From NCBI RefSeq assembly GCF_000218685.1, contig NW_006763302.1:850868-914867 (forward strand): a stretch of 64,000 bases of DNA. The letters run 5' to 3'. The stretch is from Serpula lacrymans var. lacrymans S7.9 (taxonomy: Eukaryota > Basidiomycota > Agaricomycetes > Boletales > Serpulaceae). The translations under genes were made by a program, and so were the position numbers. Shown piece by piece: positions 56,702 through 64,000 of the stretch; the first letter of the stretch is position 1; the number at the start of each line of letters is the position of its first letter. A model generated the notes under the pieces. It searched no databases and was not told the DNA's origin. It was given only the letters and a program-made list of their open reading frames with translations.

Positions 56702-58262
56702 CACACTTCCCATTTGTCCAGCTGCCATTATTCCACCTCCCATCAATCCAGGAGTGATGTGATGACAATAGCTGTAAAGACAATGGATTGAGGGGGGAAC
56801 CATCCCTTGGATACAGTATCAGCTAGATTAAGGAGGGTATTGATGTAGCTAGTATGTATGATGCAGAGTGGGCTCAAGGAAATTGCGGATTTGATGGAAG
56901 ACTTGGTTTGTTTGTTTGCTCCTGCTGCACCCTTTTGGCCAGGCCTTGATGATGCCTTTGTCATTGCCATGAATGTGTATGTGTGCTTGTGAAGGCAAGA
57001 TAGTTGCAATGATGCAGATTGCAAGTTTGAGTGTGATGGCCTCAACCCCCTGTCCACAAGGCACCACTGGAGTTGGAAGGCAAATGGCACATTGAATGCC
57101 CAAAAATACATTATGTTGTGATTACTTACTGATGTCAATTTTACAGATACTGTAGGATGTGCATATCATGCTCAGACTGACACCAGTTAACACCGCCCAA
57201 TGTTTGCATTCAAACAGCAGTTATTTTCATTAATTCAATCATGTCGAGATTCTCACCGATGATCAGTAACTGCAAGATTGACTGAGCAGTGAAGGCAGGT
57301 TCACACTAATCAGAGGCCAGTGGACTTCCATCATCTATATAGCCGCATTGAATTGCCTTGACTGCCGTACTAGATGCTACTATTAGTACAGTCCCTGGGA
57401 TAAGTCGCAAATTGACAGATCCCAACAGTTAGCTCTATTCGCGGTGTTCTGTCGTCACTTTGAAACGACTCCGCAGCTCACCCGTGCCACGCTAGTTTTG
57501 TTTTTAAAAGACTGATCAGAAGAAATCTGATGAAGTTGAGGATGATGATAAAGCCGCTGGGATGATCATCATGGTTCAGATGCATGATGTGAGAAAAATC
57601 GCGCAAGGGGAACGGTAGATAAGATATCAGACACCGCTTGTTTTGGATACCGATAATATCTAATATCCGTGAATATCTTTGTAGGTTCAACGATTAAGCG
57701 TGATTCACTAGCAGTGCTTCCAATTCTAATTCAAGTCCCCAAGCCTTGGCGCTGCGATACATTTCAGGGAATAAACAGTACTGCGATAGAAAGAAGAGAG
57801 AGAGAAAGACGGACGGGGAGATACAGGTGCTTCTTCCACCGGAACTTACTGCAGATCATGAGTCTGGTTGCCCTTGTGTCTTATATTTCTGGAAGGTTAC
57901 GAGGCGCCGTGAGGAAATTTTCAGGCTCCAGACTGCAACAACAGGGCGGCCCAACAAAACTCCTAGAAAAGAATAGACGGGGAACTCGACAGGAGCATTT
58001 GCTTGGGAGCTTTCTCCTACTGTATTTTCAGAATGTTACGTCTTCGATACCATCGGACCCAGTGTAGTTCCTTAGTTTCCAGAACGCTACGAGAGATAAA
58101 TGGTGGACTTAGCTTGACTGCGAGGGTCGAGTTGCCACCGTAGCCACATGCCAATTCCCACGCGCTATTTGCCATCCCACGCCTCTTCTCTAGTAACGCG
58201 AGAGCGACCACAAACTCTATCCGGCAACAACTTTCGACAAAAAATCGACTCAAGACGGCGAG
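56702..58262. other. Region between copia D and RPL37
   Basis: A minus-strand open frame (about 56743-56970, MAMTKASSRPGQKGAAGANK then ILHTSYIN-like hydrophobic sequence) could be part of an unknown gene cut by copia D. It is not recognised and of low confidence. The rest, about 57200-58262, is non-coding and should contain the RPL37 promoter. Confidence 0.35.
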
Positions 58263-59100
58263 ATGGTGAGTTTTGCTGCTCATTCACTCTCTAGTGCACT
58301 CCCTTGGAAATCAGTTTCTATGGATGGGTTTGGTTTGGGCGAGTTTGGACGTATAGGAGGCTGGATGTTTGTTAGAGCGGGCAGATGACTTTGGCTTGGG
58401 AGTGCTGCGCTATGAGGATCTCAACGTTTCGTGGGTTTGTGGTCTGCGCACTTTACTGATTAACTTGTTCCTTCTTTCAGACAAAAGGTTCGTTCCCAGT
58501 TCTGAGTGATTTGTTTGAAGTTCCGGGATTAATGGTTGATTCGCATTCATGACTTTGCGCGTGAATAGGTACCTCGTCCTTCGGGTACGTTTCCTCCTAC
58601 AACTGCGAATCTCTTAGGAGTATCATAGCTAATATTTTTCTGTGAATAGTAAGCGACACACCAAGTCCCACACGCTCTGCCGGCGTTGCGGCAGACGTGC
58701 TTTCCACAGGCAGCACAAAAGTACGCACATCATTTCGATCAACCTGTCTGGTATTGATTAAATTTCAATCTTTCTGCGCGCCTGATTTATTCTCCGTCGT
58801 GATATCTTCACAAACATCCCCACTCTTTTCTTGTGATATGGTGATCGTATATGTCAGCTTGCGCACAGTGCGGGTACCCAGCCGCTAAGATGCGGTCGTA
58901 CGAGTGGGGCCAGAAGGCCAAGCGCAGAAAGACCACTGGTACTGGCAGGATGCGATACCTCAAGGACGTTTCCAGGCGATTCAAGAATGGTTTCAGGTAC
59001 TTATATCACATCCATATCTCTTCATTCAATATCTAACTTATGATACAGAGAAAACACTGTTGCAAAGAAGAGGACAAAGCAGGCAGCCTCAGAAGCATGA
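58263..59100 (+). CDS. RPL37: 60S ribosomal protein eL37
   Basis: Zinc-binding protein of the large ribosomal subunit. Six exons: 58263-58265 (the ATG alone), 58481-58487 (7 nt), 58569-58584 (16 nt), 58650-58720, 58858-58996, 59049-59100. The joined frame gives [60 protein letters not shown], then [14 protein letters not shown] and a basic C-terminus RTKQAASEA. The four zinc cysteines (CRRC and CAQC) are present. Length (~94 aa) matches the family. The tiny 5' exons and first-intron length (215 bp) are typical of fungal ribosomal protein genes. Confidence 0.95.
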
Positions 59101-60518
59101 ACGAGGCAGTGATGCGCAACAGTCCCTGGAGTTTTGTCTTTTTGAGAGTTTCCGCTACATATACTGTGATAAACCAGCTTCCGATATCTCCGTCGACAGC
59201 CGGAATACATGACCATGCCATGCCATGCCCATCCTGCTTTCTTATGCATGTTTCTCCCTAGATCTATGGTGTTGAAGCAGCGTTACAAATTACTGTATCA
59301 AAATCAATGGATGGCCGCACCAACGAGGATTGAACCCAGTTGTCAGTGATCTACGTTTGTTGTGACAGTGCCACATCGGGCTAGTAACCCAATTCAAGTT
59401 TGTTGGGGTAGTGATCTGATAACCGTGGTTCCGACTTTGTTCCAGGATAGCTGATTATGGACAATGAGTAGGCTTCTGAGCCGCACTACGAACGTGATCG
59501 TGGTGAATGTGCAGTCGAAAATCCTCGTCCGCGGCTGAGAGCCTCGTGTCTGCCCTGGATATTGGTATTGGGTCTGGAGTACTGAATTCATACGTATGAA
59601 GGTGGTCATTAAACTTCCGGTGACAGAGGGCATTGACATCTTACAGCCTCTATCACAATGAACATATCGATGCCCGAACATGAAATTGCCCATTGACCAT
59701 TCGTTAGGATATGATATTCGATGACCCGGAGTGGCACATAAAGGGGGACAGATGCTGTAATGATATAATAGGCTTGATGATACGGTTTTCAAAGCAGCCT
59801 GAACGAGAATTATTGTTGGCGAACCGGGTATATAGATAGCGTTGCTGTGTGTCATTTTATTCTGGTATCATTGGGTTATCCGCGGACGAAATCACGATCA
59901 CAAACCCTAGCTTTCCAGAGAGCCTGCAGGTGAGGATCGGAGAACGCCATCCTGCATGTGTGACTTCATCTTCATTTACGTGCACTTCTAGCTCTATCAG
60001 ATAATCAGAAAGGTTGAGCTATCGTTCGTCAGTAGATCGACGGACAAGAAAAAAAAGCGGAGGCATAATTTCTTATTGGGGCTTATCTTATCAAACGCAA
60101 GGAGAGCACAGGTCCAGACCCATGTTAATAAACTGCTTGGTTATGTCGTTAGGTCATCCATCTTTTCGGATCGTTGATGATGAGACGAAAATGACTATGT
60201 CCCGAGAGTCTGATACAAGCATCGGCGCCCCGCGTTTCTGTTTCAAAGTTTAGGTTCATGGTGTTCACGGACGTCAAGGTTGCGAAAAAACGGGACCAGT
60301 TAGCGATCTGTTTCCATAATGGCGGTGGGCTTGAGATATACCCGATTTTATATTCAAGGCCATGAGAGACATGGATAAGTATTCATTCAGCTTTGCTTTC
60401 TAGAAGGCAACGTGCCCTGGCGGCCATGACCAAGACAAAGCTTCCATGACAGGGTGATCCTGTTTCTAGTTAAGCCTCCGTTCGGTTGGGTAGGCGTCCG
60501 AGTCTGAGAATTCCAGGG
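59101..60518. other. Intergenic stretch
   Basis: 3' end of RPL37 and unassigned DNA. The 153-codon open frame at 59394-59855 (minus) looks non-coding. A box-B-like GGGTTCAATCC near 59330 does not fold into a credible tRNA. Confidence 0.45.
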
Positions 60519-60690
60519 TCAAAAAATAGCACGGTTAAGATAAGATGGGGAATACATACCTGCGCCACAGCCAAACAAACAAAAATACCTCACCTTTGAA
60601 AAATAAATACCCGATTAAAACACCTGCGATGCCAGCCAGCACGGGTGTCGTTGCTGGGCGGAATGAGGTGGAGGGGTTGTCGTAGGGCAT
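60519..60690 (-). CDS. Possible small single-pass membrane protein
   Basis: MPYDNPSTSFRPATTPVLAG followed by a hydrophobic helix (GIAGVLIGYLFFKG). Joining across a 34-bp putative intron (60560-60593) gives a ~45-aa protein ending YLNRAIF. The intron would be unusually short and no family is recognised, so the call is weak. Confidence 0.3.
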
Positions 60691-61113
60691 GTAAATTAAT
60701 CCTGATTTATCTGTAATTTTTAAGAGCGAGCGGAAGAGAGGACTCCCGCCCAAACGATAGCGGAGATTAGGAAACCTCGAGATTATCTGGAAAGGGACTT
60801 TGAAACTGTGGCTTCCTGATTGGCTGCTGTGCCTTTGCCGTCGTTATCTCAGTTTATCGGTTCCCGTCTCTTGCCAAAAAGCATAAACCCTCCTCTGTCC
60901 CGTTTCTTACTCTAGCTCATCGTTACCCCCGTCGCTCTCGCCATCTCTTTCGTCGTTTCCCTCATCGTCTTAGTATCATACTCCTCATTTTAGTAGCAGG
61001 TACTTGAGCTCCTTTTGCCGCTTAATGTCCAGCCTAGCTCTCTTGGACTCACAATCCTGTCTCCCTTTTCAGATTTCGAAAAATTGTAAAAACTCGGTAC
61101 CAGATAAAAAAAA

Positions 61114-64000
61114 ATGCCACCCGTAGTAATGGAATCTCCAGCCATCAACATGCACCACCCAGCACTCTCTTCCATCTCGCGGATACAACAGTTCAGCCCA
61201 AGCACAGCATCAGATCATACAAGACATGACCAGGCTCTCCTAACCTCGCCTTCGCTTCAGCACTCTGACACCCTCCAACAGCAGCTCAACGGTGATTTCT
61301 ACGACTCGATCATATCGACCAACGACCGTCCGCCACAAGACGATCCTAATCATTCCCCCAACTCCGCTGAACATCCAGCCCGGAGTGGTTGTGCTAATTG
61401 CGACAGCGTTAATACTCCTTTGTGGAAGCGTGACTTCGACGGCAAGTCCATCTGCAACGCTTGTGGTGAGTACGCGTTTCATCTCATTTCTTTCTCCAAC
61501 CTTCTCGCGTGTGTCGCGATCTACTCGACCCGTACACGTGTCAGCGCGTGGTCGGGTCGCGGGTCCTAGTACATATCCCCAATCACAGTGTTGCACGCTT
61601 TCATGCTTGACGCGTGTCCGTGCGCGCTGTAAGGGCATGGTCTCTTCTTACTCGCGGTTGAGATGGGGATTGGATAGTATCGTACAATAGCAGTGCTGAC
61701 TAGAAACGCACATACGATGTGTATGCCTCGTGTGTGCTATGACTTCTTCAGGTCTTTATCTCAAATCTAACCAAACTCCACGTCCTGCTTCTCTGGCTCA
61801 ACCGCCTACGCCTTCTTCTGCTACTCATCCCAACGGAAGTGGAACACCCACATCTGCTGCTCTCGACATGTCCAACCCCCCATTAGCGCCTCCTGGGGCC
61901 CCGTTATCGTCCCCTACCCTTGCTCAGCAGCACACTCAAAAACATCAAGAGCCATCAGCATCACAGGCAGAAGCTCAGCAATCACCACAACAAAAACCGC
62001 AGTCCACTAAATCTTCACCAGTGGCTTCCAAAACAGCGACTACTGCTACTCCCCATACGAATCCAGGAGGTGGCACTTGTCCTGGTGATGGACGATGCGA
62101 TGGCACCGGAGGCACGACAGCATGTTCTGGCTGTCCTACGTATAATAACGCTCTTGCTGTTTCAGCGCGCCTTGAGACAGAACCTAGTGATCTTCCACCT
62201 CAAAACCCCCCTCAAGCTCCTGGATCTCCTCCTGCGGAGGCGTCCTCGCCTAATGTGGAGGGCGAAAGTCCAAGTGCCACTGGACAGAGCGCAGTCAACG
62301 GGCGCGCAAGGGCACGAGCTGCAGTGGGCGCATTGAGCTGCGCCAACTGTGGGACAAGCACCACGCCCCTTTGGAGGCGAGATGACGTTGGCAACAACAT
62401 TTGTAACGCGTGCGGTACGTCTCGATCTGCTGTCTTCGCTTTACTTTCGTTGTCATTTTTTTTACGTGTCAATACGCCTCGCGTCCCACTTATTGCCCCA
62501 AGGGCTTCTTCCGGCGTCTTTTCTATGACACGTAGAGCGTGTTGCGGGCATTCCGATTCTCTCCTTGGTCGCCCGCGACCCTTGATGGGAAAATGGGGGA
62601 TCTTATCAGTTTTGGTTTTCGCTTGTCTAATCTTGTTTATTCTCCCACGATTCCGTTATGCTGCCTTTTTTGATAAGATTATTTCCGCGGTTGGCCTGCT
62701 GGACTTGTCCGATTCTGCGGCATTTCTAGCTAATTTTTTTCATCCACCAATTTCTGCCCGTTGTTATCATCACCTGATTACTTACAACTCGTTTCGCTAC
62801 TGCAGGGTTGTATTTCAAGCTCCATGGAACTCACCGACCGAATTCTATGAAGAAGACGGTCATCAAGCGGAGAAAACGCGTTCCCGCTGCAGCGGGAATG
62901 GGTCCTGGAGGTGGATCAGGGCGGATGTCAGATCAAGCTGCAGCCGAAGCTCTCGTTGCTGTTGGTCGGCTTGGTCAACATGCCGGTGGAGGTACTGGTG
63001 AAGATAGTGAAAGCGAAGCACAGGAGCAGCCAAGGAGGAAGAGAACGCGAAGAGGGAGGAGTGAAAGGGAGAAGGGTAGAACACGGGAGAAAGACGATGA
63101 TGAGGACATGGGTGAACCGGCTGATGAAGAGCCACAGAGAGAACTTGCGCGTACGCGTGGAAGAGAGGCATCGCGCAGAAAGCATTCACGCGATTCGCAC
63201 GGCTCCACTTGGGAGGGCGGCAGTATTCAGCAAATCGCAGACGCGGCGGCATCAGTTCTCGCAGGTCCTTCAGCTGGCTCACCTTCGGCACTCGATCATC
63301 ATCACGGGCAGCGCGCACATTCGTTACCCCGCGGGTTGCAGCAAAGTGAAGTGCTAGAACGCTACGCTCATGGACATCTTCCTCGTCCTGCAAGTCATGG
63401 GCAGTTCATGGCATCGTCACACACGGGATTCGACCTTCCGCCATTGAACGCTGCATTGGCCGCCGGTGAGCGGGGTTATGCAGGATATGGCAGTGCAGCT
63501 GGGCTAATGGGAATAGGTCGTGATTTTAGTGGTGCCCCGTCAAGTTACATCAGGTCGGGATCCAACGCACCAAGCAGAACGCATTCGCCCCTCAATCCGG
63601 GTGTAGCTGCTGCAAATGCGGCTTACGTGTTACCACCACCCCATGGGCACCATTATTATGGTCAGGCGGGAGTTCATGGACATTCTCCACCTCCCCCGCA
63701 TATGCTGGCTCAGTCGCACGAAGGCCTGAATGGCGTCCTGGCGTCGAGTGTCCCGTCAGTTAGCGAGCTGAGACAGCACTATATCGAACTTCACGAACAG
63801 CGGAAAAGATTGGAGGAGATGATTGAAAAGACGGATCGATTGATGCTGGGAGTCAAGCGTGGAATTGATGATATGCTTGGTGCACCACAACCGCACCAGC
63901 AACACCAGCAACACCAACACCAACAACAGCAGAACCCGCCTCCTCCTTCATCGTCTCCTCAGCAGCAACAGACTCAGCAGCCATCGCAGAGCGGGATAGT
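61114..64000 (+). CDS. sre1: Two-finger GATA iron regulator (SREP/Urbs1/SreA type), 3' end off the window
   Basis: Represses siderophore and iron-uptake genes in iron-replete cells by binding GATA-type sites. Exon 1 (61114-61465) encodes a Ser/Gln-rich N-terminus and most of finger 1 ([15 protein letters not shown]...CNACG); exon 2 (61752-62414) a Pro/Ser/Gln-rich linker, the cysteine-rich region CPGDGRC...CSGC (about 62079-62135) that in this family binds iron, and finger 2 ([15 protein letters not shown]...CNACG); exon 3 (62806 on) [20 protein letters not shown], a basic KRRKR stretch, disordered sequence, and a coiled coil [20 protein letters not shown] near 63770. Both fingers are C-x2-C-x17-C-x2-C. 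Introns of 286 and 391 bp interrupt both fingers at the same codon. Gene orthology is inferred from the two fingers plus the cysteine-rich region. Confidence 0.9.

Noticed and set aside
57181..57200. AACACCGCCCAA shared with the right border of family A copy 2
   Set aside because: Only about 12 bp match and no LTR sequence lies beside it; probably chance.
59320..59400. Possible tRNA on the minus strand (GGGTTCAATCC box B, TAGCCCGATGTGG-like box A)
   Set aside because: T-stem and acceptor stem do not pair and the 5' end does not match the 3' end, so at most an old pseudogene.
59394..59855. 153-codon open frame on the minus strand
   Set aside because: Composition looks random, with no domain, no good start context and no neighbouring exon.
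1..64000. CRISPR arrays, bacterial operons or riboswitches
   Set aside because: No regularly spaced short repeats; gene structure is eukaryotic with spliceosomal introns.

Overview
The window looks like mushroom-forming basidiomycete (Agaricomycetes) chromosomal DNA. Genes carry many short introns (about 42-65 bp, GT...AG). There is a two-finger SREP/Urbs1-type GATA factor, a divergent G-alpha subunit, an intron-split tRNA-Pro, an RPL37 gene with micro-exons, and many nested LTR retrotransposons. A 100-bp run of N at 9140-9239 is an assembly gap.

Layout. 1-7.3 kb: a transposon graveyard. It holds a partial copy of a 1.8-kb LTR-like element with an internal ORF (family A), a non-LTR retrotransposon ORF1 split by a solo LTR (family E), and solo LTRs of a gypsy family (family B), one of them inside an unknown multi-exon gene. 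7.7-14.3 kb: a cluster of four genes, namely a PARP-like ADP-ribosyltransferase with three cysteine modules, a protein made mainly of four such modules, and two NADAR-domain genes arranged head to head. The same small zinc-type module (CxxC...H/YxxCxxxC) occurs in three of the four genes and is usually cut by a phase-0 intron in the middle of its CxxC. This is the most unusual biology in the window: an ADP-ribose writer next to NADAR proteins, joined by a shared exon module. 14.7-30.6 kb: ordinary euchromatic genes: a small unknown protein, a membrane/WD40 protein, tRNA-Pro, a PX-domain protein, a secreted S33-type alpha/beta hydrolase, a proline-rich unknown protein and a divergent G-alpha. 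31-51 kb: a second, deeply nested transposon block (degenerate copia C, solo LTRs B and E, family A copies, an old chromodomain gypsy relic). 51.6-56.7 kb: a complete, apparently young copia element (D) with LTRs that look identical, a 5-bp target duplication and an intact 1469-codon polyprotein. 58.2-64 kb: RPL37 and the 5' part of an iron-responsive GATA factor that runs off the window.

The insertion order can be read from the target-site duplications: gypsy relic first, then B solo LTRs inside it, then family A inside one B LTR. Copia C took up two B LTRs and was cut by a family A copy. All functional calls rest on reading the translated sequence. No database search was possible.
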